Below are positions 24,201 through 35,905 of a stretch of 64,000 nucleotides of DNA, in pieces (the first letter of the stretch is position 1; each line of letters opens with the position of its first letter). The translations under genes were made by a program, and so were the position numbers. Origin of the DNA: Ailurus styani (taxonomy: Eukaryota; Chordata; Mammalia; Carnivora; Ailuridae); contig LNAC01000003.1 of NCBI GenBank assembly GCA_002007465.1, forward strand, positions 15,934,563 through 15,998,562. The letters run 5' to 3'. Under the pieces are notes generated by a model, which was given only the letters and a program-made list of their open reading frames with translations, had not been told where the DNA came from and did no database searches.

Positions 24201-25636
24201 AGACAATTTATCATATTTGGATCTGAAATAAATTCTGATTATGTAAAGATTTTTTTCAAGAAGAAAAGAATAATGCCATTTACCGGAGTTCTCATATTAC
24301 TCTACCTCAACACTACTATAGCAGTCTTGTAAATGTTATAAAGAAATACAAAAGCCTTGTTTTCTCATTTTTGTATAGAAAAATGCCATATAAATTAGAA
24401 AAATTGTGGCTATGGCAACACACAGTGGAGATATTTAGCAGTTCTCTTGAACTATTCATTACTTAGAAATAATTGATTTGTTCAAATTACAGGTTCAGGA
24501 AATAAGTTTTCTTAGCATAATATATTATTTTTGACAAATAATAATTTGCATGATATTCCTTCTAACCAAAATAATGATCTTGGAATCACACTTTAAATTC
24601 TCTTAGAGCCATTATCATATCCCTAAACACAAACTAAAATCAAACAAGTTTATGGACATTATTTTCTGTCCCCCTCAATTACAGTGAGATTTTCAAGATG
24701 TAATTTTTTTAGCTAATATTTAACATTAAGCAGACATAAAAGAAGTAAAAAAAGAGAGAGAAAAGAATTAAGAGAACTCTCACATATGTTTCAATTCTAT
24801 ACCTTATACAAAATTCTTAATGTCAAATATTTTAAATTGTAATTGAGACCTCAGTATAGTAAATATATTTATGTGACTATTAAATGTACTCAAGAAAATT
24901 CCTTTAATATACCAATAATAAAAATGTTTGCTGGAGCAATAAAAATGCTTCCATGCAACAAGACAAAAAAAAAATGATACAGTATTCCTAATTGCTGAGC
25001 TCTGGATTTGTTGTGGAGTTTAGATAGGCAATAAAAATTTGCACAGCCTCGAGTCCCATCTAAATGGATTTACTCAGGTTTAGCATCACACTGACACATC
25101 TGTCCATTGGTTTTTTAATAACTGATGAAGCAGTAACTAGAAAGGCAGACTGTGTTTAATGGGAAATTATAAGTGACAACAACAAAGAATAATTTCGACT
25201 ACTTTTGATTTGAATTTAGTCTTTTCATATATTTTCAGCTTCATCTCCACTTCACACTGTACTTCACACTGACAATTCTGCTACTGTCTGCCCTGTCCCA
25301 CTCTTCCTCCCATTTTCTAAATACACATAAATACATTTAATTTGTATTTAATATTTAAATTTAGTATTTAATCCTGTATAGTTCCTTCTCAATCTTCAAA
25401 CAACAAAGAATGTAAACCTCCCACCACATTCATCCTCATTGGACAATTTTCTTCTATTTTTTCATATTTTCCCCTGGTATCAATCTTATATCACAATTTC
25501 AGTTAAATATATTAGCACATAAATATCAACTATTTACCTTTTGTCTATCTAAAGATATATAAAGATAGGTGTGTGATTGTTTCCAAATAATTAAAGTAAG
25601 ATGTCTGTGTGTTTATGTATCCATATGTGATGCAGT
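21254..25636. other. Long unassigned stretch free of recent repeats
   Basis: About 4.4 kb with no SINE, young L1 or LTR that I can recognise, and no gene. The plus-strand frames near 21,507-21,824 look random. Segment 24,040-25,210 holds balanced-composition blocks (for example around 25,030-25,190) that could be conserved non-coding DNA, but conservation cannot be judged from one sequence. Confidence 0.45.
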
Positions 25637-25650
25637 TAGTGTCCCATTCT

Positions 25651-25857
25651 TTTTTTTTTTTTAAAGATTTTATTTATTTATTTGACACAGAGAGAGGGAT
25701 TACAAGAAGGCAGAGAGGCAGGCAGAGAGAGAGGAGAGAGGAGGAAGCAGGCTCTCTGCCGAGCAGAGAGCCCGATGTGGGCCTCGATCCCAGGACCCTG
25801 TGATCATGACCTGAGCCGAAGGCAGAGGCTTTAACCCACTGAGCCACCCAGGCACCC
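25651..25857 (-). mobile_element. CAN-SINE, minus, young, 14-bp target duplication
   Basis: T14 then AAAGATTTTATTTATTTATTTGA, CGATCCCAGGACC, GGCTTTAACCCACTGAGCCAC, CCAGGCACCC. TAGTGTCCCATTCT at 25637-25650 and 25858-25871 is a perfect target duplication. A plus-strand 64-codon frame entering it is incidental. Confidence 0.96.
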
Positions 25858-25871
25858 TAGTGTCCCATTCT

Positions 25872-25962
25872 AATAACCAATCCTAATCATATTCTCAGTG
25901 CTTAGTACAGTGCCTTGCCCACAAGTGTGCTCAATAAATAATTGTTTCATGAATGAATGTGA
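25872..25962 (+). mobile_element. L2/MIR-type 3' tail, plus
   Basis: 'agtgcttagtacagtgccttgcccac' then TGTGCTCAATAAATAATTG and TTTCATGAATGAATG. This is the characteristic end shared by L2 and MIR families. Confidence 0.7.
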
Positions 25963-25979
25963 TTACAAGTGAAAGTTCT

Positions 25980-26260
25980 AAAACCAGTTCCCCTACTTAC
26001 TAGGTGAAATATTTGGATTAAGTTCAAATATTTTCATTGTACTAATTCATAATATAAGAACAAAAGAAGTACCAACTTATAGGGCTTTTAGGAAGCTTAA
26101 ATAAGACCACAGAATTGCACAGCCCTAACGGTACCATTTACATGTGTCTACGTTCCCTGGAGTTTTAAAATATGGTGATCCTGAGACTAAAAGAGTTTCA
26201 TGTAAAGTGCTTAAAACAGCACCTAGCACAGAGTAAATTTTCAATTATTCAGTCATTATG
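25980..26260 (+). mobile_element. MIR relic, plus, interrupted by about 80 bp of foreign sequence
   Basis: The 5' part 'ccctacttactaggtgaaatatttggattaagttc' (cf. the MIR 'ccacttactagctgtgtgaccttgggcaagtt') runs to 'ggcttttaggaagcttaaataagacc' at about 26,108. The 3' part 'tgtaaagtgcttaaaacagcacctagcacagag' resumes at about 26,195. The 26,110-26,190 block is not MIR-like. Confidence 0.7.
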
Positions 26261-29200
26261 TCATATTTAGTTTAAAGACATTTGTCATATTCAACTTGAG
26301 TTTGCATAAAATTGACGGGTATATTATTGATTCTATTGTTCAATTTCCATTTGTATAATTTCAGGATAACTATTAACCTCCTCAGTAAGATTTTTAATAA
26401 GATTCTCAGAGTTGAAACAGATATTAAGTGTATCCTATCCTATCCCCATACAAAGAGAGGATCTAGTTGAACAATAGTGTGCCTAGAAAGTCTTGGCCTT
26501 GATTTTCATGATTAAGAGAGTTTGCTAGAAGAAACGCTGATGGGAATTTTAAAAGTGGAGGAAGAGGAAATGGGAAGCAGAAAAGATACAAGTCCTATTT
26601 TTAAGCGTATTTAGGGTATGTGTATTTAAGATTTATTATACAATTTCCACTTGTAAATGCTTGTGTTTCTTTAGTACATATAGTGATATTATTAGAGCTG
26701 GTGGCAAAATATGTCATTGCCACTACTAGAGTTGATTGTAAGTAGATTACAGGTGGAATGGAGACACCATTCCAATTTCCCTGAACAGCTTCAGTGTATG
26801 CCTATTTCCAAGTATAAATTTCCAACAGCATTCCCTTTTATCCTCACAAGTGTCCAGCTTAGATGGCAAATTATTTGCTCACCTTAATTAAAAAGGAGTT
26901 TTCTCACTTTGTATAGCCACTTGATTAAGAATAGTTTTGGTTTTATATCACATAAACTCAACTTGAATTAGCTTAGAAAAAGATTTCTTGGCTCTCATCT
27001 GAATGACAGGAAACTAAGGAGTGTGTCTGGTTTCATGGAATAATTCATACTGTATATTTTAAATTTTTGTGTTCCAAGTAGAAACTTAAATTGTTATTTA
27101 ACTTTTGTCAAAGCTCTTACAAATCATAATCACAGCATTTTTTACTCACATATATGTGAGTAAATATGGGTAAATGTACTCACATATTTTAAAAAGCAAT
27201 TCAGAAGGTTAATTCATTAAATGACATGGCATCTGGAATTATCTAGAAAGCAAAACCATGTAACTAACAGTAGTCTTGCACATATACAATTTTACCTGAT
27301 AGTTGGATTATGATGATCCCTCCAGATATCTCTTCTCTTCTGTGTATGTAATTGTATATTTATGTACATATGTATGCACACCCATGAAGAATGACTAAGC
27401 AAACACAAAATAATAACAAGACTCAAACATATACAAAAATCTAGTCTTGATAAATATGAAAGCATTAAAATGCATGGTAGAATTAAGCCTGAAACAACGA
27501 AAAACCAAATATAGTTTGAGAATCCCCATATATTTTGGTTTAAGCAGCTATTTCCCAAATAGCTTGATCATCATTAAAAAAGAATCCCAGTGAAAATTAG
27601 AGGAAATTTTGCAGTAAATTATAATGAAAAATGACTGCATCGCCCATGTGCAGAGTTCTGCTTCTGCTTCAGATGCAAAAAGACACCATATTGTGTTTAC
27701 TTTAACAATGAGAAAAAATACAAATACTCTAAAAACTCATAATTTACTTGAACCCATTAGAATGTTAATACCACCATGCAAATAAAAGACTTGAATTCCA
27801 AAGAATGTTCAACACCTATGAGGAGAGATGGAACACAAAAACTGTTTCTAGTTTGGCAAGGCATGGGAGGAAGAGGCAGTTGTCATAAAGGCATATATAT
27901 ATATATATTTACCTTGACTACTGTGTATTTGTATGTGTAAACCGTAATAGGTACATATATGCATTACTAAGGTAAACTAGGGGGTAAGAAAGATAGCATC
28001 ATATTATATAACCCTTAACATCTTTGATACAGTCTACTAAAACTTTTCTACTGAAATTTTGAGTAGGATGAAATACTATGTCCTTAAACTTAGTAAGGTT
28101 TGCCATAGACAATTGCCATTTTCCTGGTGTAAATCAGGAAGGCAATAAACATATACATAATTATTATTTTAACAAATAATTAGAGACAGTTTTGCAACAA
28201 GTCTGTAAGAATATGAAGGAGAATAAACAACTACAGGACAGGTAGTGGCAAAAAGGCATTTCACAGGAAATACTGTCACTTACCTTGTAAACCAAATATA
28301 GTCAACTGGAATATAAAACATTCAGTAAATTCACTGGACATAAAATGACCAAAAGCTCTTGTGGTTTTCCTATATAATCCAGCAGGAAAAAATTATAACT
28401 TCTCTTTATTAAATTGTTAAAAAGATAATAAAATATATTATTTGTTATGAGAATAATATGTGAAATTAAAGCATCCATAGAATGCTTATTAACATTTCCC
28501 GAGAAACAAAATATGAATATTTGTATACTAAATCTTGAAGAGATGTCAGTTTTTCATAGTCAACAGATTTCAAGACATTTCAATCAAGTTCTCTAATATA
28601 CATTATGAATAATGTATTATAATACATATTAGTCTAAGGTTTATTTGAACATATGAAATGTGAGAACTTAAAGTACATGTTAGGAAAAACAACAGTGTGA
28701 TAATTTTAACACTAGATATTAAAAAACAATATAAAAGTTAACACTTAGTATGGCATTACTGGCATGAGTTTTAAGACTAAACAAAGGTTCAGGAAAAATG
28801 AGGCAAAAATAAAACCCTTAAACACATATGCTTAAATACAGGTGACTGTGCCAGGACTTTCCTACCCTTCATCAACAGGAGATTTGGATCATCCCTTTGG
28901 CTCTGTCTGCCATGAAGTCTAAAAACGAACTCCAATTGCTTTCACCATATTGCATATTCAGTCACTGCCTTTTGATCAAAATTGGCACTCAAGATATAGT
29001 CTATTATAGCATTGCCTGTGTTAATTTAATAAATATAGTTATTTAATGAAATAACCCAAATGAGGACTAAATTAAGACTCCTGGGAAAATAATTTGGGGA
29101 AAAATGCAATTCTGTCATGTAATGTTTTCCCCAAGAGTGTCAATATAGTTAAAATGGGTAAAGTTTACATTTTCATATAAGAGAAAATCTACTGGATTTG

Positions 29201-30485
29201 AAACTGAAATTTGTGTAGAAACACCAAAAATATAAAGTTTAGAAAGAGATAACAAAAAACTTTTTTATCTAAATATTTATACTGATTACCTGTATTTAAA
29301 AGTATTATAAAATTATAACACAAATATTGAGATAACATAACTGTAAAATAATAAGAATGAGAAATAGCTGTTGACCTAAAGTAGAGCTTTAATGAGTTAA
29401 TGGGACTCAAAAAAATTTTTAAAGGGAAAATTATATGAGTGAATTAATCACAAAAGATAAAATGTGAATTATTAGGATATAAAAATTATCTCTACTGGAA
29501 ATCCTAGAATTAAATTGAAAGATATATTAATCATATTTAAAATAACCAAAATAAAATAAAATGGTATGAATTTTCTGAAAAGCAGTTTATAACTGCATTC
29601 CATGAATTACAAAATTATCTGTATGTTTTTTCTACTCCTACATTAAAATATGCATAATATATGTTCATATATCTATATATGCTTTGTATATAAAGTACAT
29701 TTAAAACACACACATACCCTTAGCACCTGACAAAAATGAGGGAAATAAAATTTGGAGACGAAAACATCTTCCAGTTTCTCAAAACAAGTCTACAATTATA
29801 TATCTAGGAATCTGAGTCACACTTCAGAATTTAGCATTTTTCATTTTTTAAAGGTAAAGCAGTCCATTGACTGTAATGTGTAACACCCTCAGTGGGGTCT
29901 CTAGCAGCACATTCTAGTCAAAAATATTAATATGATATTCACCACAAGGACCATAGACTAAACATTATTATTTATCGTCTCATCATTCACATCAGGTTTG
30001 GCTGCCAAATAAAATTGCAACAAACGTAAGAAAAACACTTCTGTGGATAAGGGATTTTGGACCTGTACTCTAGCAAGCTCAGAAAAGGAATCTATTTTCT
30101 TCCAACTGACCCTCTACATGCCTCAGGCCTTTCTCTCCAGTTTTGGGGAATTTATTAGTTGTCTTGGCATCCCATTTGAACAAGAGACAGATTACAACTT
30201 TACAACATCAGAAGTATCATCATCAATCATTTCATGCACTAGAGGCTTTTGTATTCAAAAAGGCTTTGTAGTGTTATAGTGGCTAAAATGTATAATGTCC
30301 TTTGGTTTAGAAGAGAATTTTGGGTTAGGAATTTATGCTGTGCTTGTTCAGTTACTATCTCCAAATCCTGTTTGAGAATTGAAAATGAGTGTGTTCTAGT
30401 AGATGCTAAAAACATACTCTTAAAATCATACAGCAAGCAATTACCCTATTAGATATTTTCACTCATGATCAAATCTTTCTATATG
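26261..30485. other. Unassigned AT-rich sequence
   Basis: About 4.2 kb with no recent transposon and no gene I can recognise. A short (TA)n lies near 27,893-27,910 and TA-rich text lies near 29,640-29,700. Frames of 65-88 codons (for example 27,292-27,558 and 30,043-30,279) show no domain. Confidence 0.45.
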
Positions 30486-30501
30486 AAATATCATTAGTTC
30501 T

Positions 30502-30700
30502 TTCTTTTTAAATATTTTATTTATTTATTTGGCAGAGAGAGAGAGATCACAAGTAGGCAGAGAGGCAGGCAGAGAGAGAGAGGAGGAAGCAGGCTCCCCA
30601 CCTAGCAGGGAGCCCCATGCGGGGCTCAATCCCAAGAACCTGAGATCATGACCTGAGCTGAAGGCAGAGGCTTTAACCCACTGAGCCACCCAGGTGCCCC
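30502..30700 (-). mobile_element. CAN-SINE, minus, with 16-bp target duplication
   Basis: AAATATTTTATTTATTTATTTGGC tail complement, body, GGCTTTAACCCACTGAGCCAC, CCAGGTGCCCC. AAATATCATTAGTTCT at 30486-30501 and AAATGTCATTAGTTCT at 30701-30716 differ at one base. Confidence 0.95.
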
Positions 30701-30716
30701 AAATGTCATTAGTTCT

Positions 30717-30780
30717 AACAGTGTCCATTGCACAATAGACACATAGTAAATATTTGTGTTGTTGAAAGAATAATACTTTT
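30717..30780 (+). mobile_element. L2/MIR-type tail fragment
   Basis: 'aacagtgtccattgcac', 'agacacatagtaaatatttgtg', 'ttgttgaaagaat' fits the L2/MIR 3' end. Short and eroded. The SINE at 30,502-30,700 landed at its left edge. Confidence 0.5.
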
Positions 30781-30889
30781 TTTTCTAGATTGCCTTTTCA
30801 AGGAATATGATTTTTTTAAGATAATAAAAAAATATAGACCAATTTATTTGTTTTACTTACAAGCTGTATAAACACAATTTGTTAAAAGC

Positions 30890-31135
30890 CAACTCTTTTT
30901 GAGTACATGCTAATCCAGGGGATGTGCTCATGATTTTACCTAGAGTATTTCAATTGATCATGATCCAATTCCTAGATGTAGTAAGTGCCTTTAATATTTT
31001 TTCCTTCTGTGTGAAAAATGGAGACACGAATAGGTAAAACAGATTGCACAGGTCACAAAGATAACACGAGATAGAGGCAGGGTACTGACTCCAGAGACAG
31101 ATGCCCTTAACCACGACAATATACAGCTGTTCTTG
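30890..31135 (-). mobile_element. MIR relic, minus
   Basis: 'tgtgaaaaatggagacacgaataggtaaaac', 'gcacaggtcacaaagataac', 'gactccagagacagatgcccttaaccacgac' follow the complement of MIR in order, including the end 'ccatgctcttaaccactac'. Confidence 0.75.
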
Positions 31136-31577
31136 AAAAAGTATGTTTTAGGAATTTTGCTCCTACTGAGACACAATGAGGGCATATGCCTGGCATTTGC
31201 CGTAAGGGATTTGACTTAGATAAAGTAAGACTTTCAAACTGAGAGGATTGCCAAGAGAATCCCTGTGGTCACCTTTTCTGAGTTATCATGAGAAGAACCT
31301 GGGTAGTAGACAGGCAGTAATCGTGTCCTTTCAGGATGTTATTTACTCTTGCAAATAGCCTTTAGGGAAAAAGACAATAATACATTGCAATGGGTTATAA
31401 TTATGCAGGATTTTCCTAAGAAGGTATCTTTATGAAACTTGGTCAGATTGTTTTTCCCCTAGCATTTTCTAGGGCTACTGCTTCAGTTTCTACAGCTAGA
31501 GTTTTTGTTTGTTTTCTATAATCACATTAAAATAATACAATTTCTTCACTCCTTTCAATTAGAAAAACATATATATT
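31136..31577. other. Unassigned sequence
   Basis: No gene or named repeat was seen. Confidence 0.4.
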
Positions 31578-31666
31578 TTTTAAGTAAGCTCCAGTGGAGG
31601 GCTTGAACTCAGAACCCTAAGATCAAGAGCCAGCTGCTTAACCTGCCAAGCCAACCAGGCACCCTT
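31578..31666 (-). mobile_element. Older tRNA-type carnivore SINE fragment, minus
   Basis: AAGTAAGCTCCAGTGG, 'gggcttgaactcagaaccctaagatcaagag', 'gctgcttaacctgccaagccaaccaggcaccc'. This is the older short CAN-SINE branch (the AAGTAAGCTCTACGCC type), without the long CT body. Confidence 0.85.
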
Positions 31667-31763
31667 GGTAAACTGAATTGGATGACACCTCTAGAATGAA
31701 TGAATTCTAACCATTTTTCATTTGCCCTTGCTTTACTATATTTAAGACTGAAACAGAAGAGAG

Positions 31764-31764
<1 letters not shown>

Positions 31765-31801
<37 letters not shown>
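31765..31801. repeat. (CA)n microsatellite
   Basis: About 18 CA units, uninterrupted, so likely length-polymorphic. Confidence 0.96.
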
Positions 31802-31804
<3 letters not shown>

Positions 31805-33385
31805 CCCGAAGAGGAAGAGACAAAGAGAAAAAAAAATAGGAGAGAGAATATGTACAAAATCATCTTGAAACCTGTTACTGTAAGAAGTCGTTCTGAGACT
31901 TGTATATACATTGTTCTTTTAACAGGTCATTTCTCCAAAGTCACAATATATCTAATTAGTATTTAAGTATTTTGGAAAAAAATACATTAATTGAGATTTG
32001 ACTCAAGTTTTATTTTTAGAATCTGATTTCCAAGCCAGGCATTTATTTATTGTTTGCCAAACTTCATTTTTTTCATCAGCCCCACAAGAAATGCCACTCC
32101 ATCAGAGCATTAACCCTGGACTCTAGCCCCAGTGAAAAGTGACACAAGTCTAGTAACCTTCCTCCTCCTTACTTCATAAAATCAAATTCTGTACTTTGCT
32201 CAGAAAAGTTTGGCCCACCAACCACATAAGCTCAGGATATCAGTTCTATGTAATGACTGAATAAATGTATTAGAATACCATGGGCAGTATTCTTTTGGGG
32301 CTATTAATGATGCCCTGCATACACATTTTCCTTTTTCAAGATGGAAAAAAAAATACATCTTATATGAAGAACAGCTTTTTATTGCTATAATATTCAAACT
32401 GAAAAGGTGTCTGTCTACGACAGGGAAATTTTCTAAGAGAACTGGCTCATTGGTATTCTAATTACAGGCCAGTTAAATGACCCATCTCTAATAATTACCA
32501 CTGAAACTAGGGCTAATGTAAATCAAATCTAGGGAAGCTTCCTTGGATGAAGCCTATATTTTAGTGTATTAATTTCCAAGTATATTTAAGGTAAAAAAAT
32601 ATTAGCTTGCTAGGAAACATGGCTTCTTTTAAAGTTTTCTGATTGGTTTTGTGAATTTTCACCTTTCTCTTTAAGATAATTATTAACCTAAACATGTTAA
32701 GGGAAATAACTGCAAATTCAACTAGGTTTATAATGAACTCAATAGTTCATGCATTAATGACATTATAATATTGCATATACTTGACAATATCTGTAGTCTT
32801 TTTATATTAAGTAAGGTATGTGGGTGAATCATGCTTTTCTCAATTCTAAGCTTGAGCTTATATTACCTAAACTTAGATGTACACATTTGACATCGTTTGG
32901 GGTCAAATTATGAATCATGTAGTTTTGTTTCTATAGAAAAACTGTATTACCAGAAACAGAAATTATGAAGTATTTGCATCACCATATAATATAGGATCTC
33001 CATTCAAGGAATGGTAGTTCACAAAACCAGGTTGCTCAACAGATAGTAAACTGACAGAAACTGAATCTTACAAATCATTGGTTAAGAGTAAAGATTCTCT
33101 GTTGTAAAGAAGTTTGACCTCAAAGCTTAGATACATGTAAGAATATACTAAAGGGTGGAGATAAATTCATTTATATCATTCCAAGAATATGCTCTCTTTT
33201 GACCTTTAATGTTCTGAATGCTATATTACTTTTTTTGTTGTTGTTCCTGTCAAACCACCAATGTCTGATTTCATTTTTCTCCCCATTAAAATTATATTTC
33301 ATGGGTCAACCAGCAGTGTATATATTTTATAATATTCTGCAGTTAATTTTACTTTGTCACATGTTTTTGCCATTCCCCAATATCT
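31802..33385. other. Unassigned AT-rich sequence
   Basis: No gene or recent repeat was recognised. The frame at 33,199-33,480 runs into the L2 relic and has no domain. Confidence 0.45.
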
Positions 33386-33506
33386 TCCCTGTTAGGCTGC
33401 ACTTTTCACAAAGAAGTAAACGTGTATACATCCTTCTCCCTATGTCTTCTGTTCCTATCAAAGTTTTGGCACAAAATTAGATCTACATAAATATTTGTTG
33501 AATGAA
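33386..33506 (+). mobile_element. L2 3'-end relic, plus
   Basis: 'cccctgttaggctgcac'-like opening, 'ccctatgtcttctgttcc', 'agttttggcacaaaattag', 'acataaatatttgttgaatgaa' follow the L2 terminus order ('gactgtaagctcc...cagtgcctggcacatagtaggtgctcaataaatatttg'). Confidence 0.65.
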
Positions 33507-33700
33507 GGGGCTCCCGAATGGCTCAATGTGTTAAGTCTCTGCCTTCGACTGAGGTCATGATCTCGGGGTCCTGGGATTGAGCACTGCATCAGGCTCTCTG
33601 CTCAGCAGGGAGCCTGCTTCCCCCTCTCCCTCTGCCTGCCTCTTTGCCTAATTGTGTTTCCTCTCTCTCTGTCAAATGAATAAATAAAATCTTTAAAAAA
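33507..33700 (+). mobile_element. CAN-SINE inserted into an L2 tail, plus
   Basis: GGGGCTCCCGAATGGCTCAATG head (diverged), CATGATCTCGGGGTCCTGGG centre, AATGAATAAATAAAATCTTTAAAAAA tail. ATATTTGTTGAATGA before (33491-33505) and TATTTATGAATGA after look like an imperfect target duplication inside the L2 terminus. Confidence 0.92.
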
Positions 33701-34076
33701 TATTTATGAATGAATATATAAATGAGTGAGGAGTAATCCAAGGGGCTTCTCATTTTACTTTTTATTCCTTATTCTTTATTGTTTTCCTCTATTATTTCAA
33801 AGTACTAACTTCTCATTTTGGAGAGGCTTCCACTTGTAATCATTCTTATTCTAGTTTGAGATAGGCCAGTGGTCAGTTATGTTTATTTAAATTATTTCCC
33901 TAGGACTTCCAGCGTTAATTATCTATGATGAATTTAGCACCTTTCTAAGCGGATGGAATTTTGACATGTCCACAATACTATGATTAGAATACAACTTACA
34001 TTTGAAAGAACCTCAATTAAAAAAAATCATGATTCACATTTTAAAATGAATTTAGAATTTTCAAAATATAGAGAGA

Positions 34077-34178
34077 GGGGTGCCTGGGTGGCTCAGTTAT
34101 TAAGTGTCTGCCTTCAGCTCAGGTCATGATCCCAGGGTCTTAAGATTGAGCCCTGCTCCCAGCTCACTGCTCTCTCTA
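34077..34178 (+). mobile_element. CAN-SINE 5' half, plus (left arm of palindrome)
   Basis: GGGGTGCCTGGGTGGCTCAG head through CTCACTGCTCTCTCT. The CT body and poly(A) tail are missing and the sequence runs into the TA tract. Loss of the 3' half coincides with the start of the palindrome core, so this may be a real SINE whose tail was lost from the assembly. Confidence 0.88.
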
Positions 34179-34179
34179 C

Positions 34180-34247
<68 letters not shown>
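34179..34247. repeat. (TA)n tract at the palindrome centre
   Basis: Nearly pure TA dinucleotides with single TG/CA breaks placed symmetrically. TA tracts are prone to cruciform formation and polymerase slippage. Its open frames on both strands encode only alternating I-Y. Confidence 0.95.
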
Positions 34248-34248
<1 letters not shown>

Positions 34249-34348
34249 GAGAGAGCAGTGAGCTGGGAGCAGGGCTCAATCTTAAGACCCTGGGATCATG
34301 ACCTGAGCTGAAGGCAGACACTTAATAACTGAGCCACCCAGGCACCCC
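34248..34348 (-). mobile_element. CAN-SINE 5' half, minus (mirror copy)
   Basis: Exact complement of the 34,077-34,178 SINE part, with no independent target duplication. It is counted as a mirror image, not a separate insertion. Confidence 0.85.
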
Positions 34349-34481
34349 TCTCTCTATATTTTGAAAATTCTAAATTCATTTTAAAATGTGAATCATGATT
34401 TTTTTTAATTGAGGTTCTTTCAAATGTAAGTTGTATTCTAATCATAGTATTGTGGACATGTCAAAATTCCATCCGCTTAGN

Positions 34482-35734
34482 TTACCCAAAACAATAATTG
34501 GATAATTTTAATTAATTGATCCCTAAATGTAGACTCCCGACGTTTCTCATTTATAGAAAGAGAGGTTATATTTTAAAAGACTATTTACTTTGAAAAAAAT
34601 AAATGTAAATCTAAATCTACAAGTTAGAGTCTCAAATATCAAATGTAATAATAATTTTAAAAGCCTATTTTGAGTTGATATTCATATCTTTAAAACCTTC
34701 AATGTAGAATTTCAACCAATCTTTCATATGGATTAAAAAATTCAAACCAGCAGAATTATTTTGTGAATTCAAAAGAACTTCTGTCAAAGTTATAGTTCTT
34801 TGTTATTGAGGGACAAATATCTTTAATGTCCAAAGTCAAGTTTATACTATGTATTCAAACTCCTTTTTATGAATAAAGTTTAACAGTGAGTATCTTAAAT
34901 TGAGAAATGAAAATTGTATTCCTAGGGTTTTCTCAGTATGATATTCTCCAAGCATATGTTTTAAATCAACTGTTGTAATTCTACAGGTCGTTAAAAATGC
35001 TGAGTGACTATTTTTGACTACCTGGACAAGATTTCGAAGAAAATAAATAGACACAAAATATTTTCTTGAATTTAGTAGTTTAAACCAGACAGAGTCTTGT
35101 GTATTTTTCAACATACTTTCATGTGGCTTGGTATTGTGCCATTGACAACAAACTCTTTTGTTGATTTGTTTTGTTTTGGGCAAATTCCATTGATTGCTAA
35201 CCAGATGTAGCCTCAAAGCTTTAAGTCCACCTGTTCTCAGACATCTCTATCCCGGTATGCAGCCACTATACTGCCAGAGTTCCTGAATAACTAGCTTTCC
35301 ACACCCACAAATAAATCCACACAGAGTTCTGATAGTGTTGAAAGGCAATCCCTTTTTTCTCACATGTCTTTGGTACAATATTTTCAATTTTCTGACTTTG
35401 ATTATTCACAATCAACTGAATTAAACTATTTCATCTGTCAAATTTAAGTATGTTATTTAAAAACACACACACATACTATGAAACAGAGACTTTCGGATAT
35501 AAAAACAGAATAGAATCGTCAAATATTTACCCAGTGTTGTGTCCTTTAAGCAATGTATTAAATTAATATAAATCATAATTTGCTTATTAGAGGTTTTGTA
35601 AATACTCTGGCCAAACACAAGAGTTAGAGGAGCAAACAAGACAGCTAATGCTATTTTCATATCTGTCTTAGAATGTTGTACTTCATAATCAGGATAACAC
35701 CAGTTACTATTTTATGTACTTTCTAAATATTAAT
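34482..35734. other. Unassigned AT-rich sequence after the N
   Basis: No gene. A 124-codon minus-strand frame (34,842-35,216) has no recognisable domain or composition bias suggesting coding. No named repeat. Confidence 0.45.
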
Positions 35735-35905
35735 TTGGCTTAACCTCCGTAACATTTTGAACTGTGTATGATACCATTATACACATTTTACAAATAGGGG
35801 ATTTGGGCACAGAGAATCTTACCTGATGTCACACTGCTAGTAATTTGTAGAGCCAAGTCTTAAATCCAGAGATCATGCTCTAATCATTATACTGTACTGT
35901 GTAAT
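35735..35905 (-). mobile_element. MIR relic, minus
   Basis: 'ttatacacattttacaaataggg', 'gggcacagagaatcttacc', 'gtcacactgctagtaatttgtagagcc', 'aatccagagatcatgctc', 'aatcattatactgtactgt' all match the complement of MIR in order. One of the better-preserved MIRs here. Confidence 0.85.

Larger units (their letters stand above)
33945..34480. repeat. 536-bp near-perfect inverted repeat (palindrome) ending at an N
   Basis: The left arm from CTAAGCGGATGG (33,945) is the exact complement of the right arm ending CCATCCGCTTAG (34,480). The centre is at about 34,212 inside a TA tract. I find one mismatch (ACATATA on the left versus TATATA mirrored), next to the TA tract. The N at 34,481 directly follows the right arm. 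The arm includes a SINE head, which therefore appears twice, facing inward. Most likely a fold-back or chimeric contig end. Confidence 0.93.

Noticed and set aside
34104..34321. Paired plus and minus 65-codon frames rich in I-Y
   Set aside because: They are the (TA)n core and the SINE arms of the palindrome read on both strands.
34842..35216. 124-codon minus-strand frame
   Set aside because: No recognised motif; length is possible by chance in a 64-kb window.
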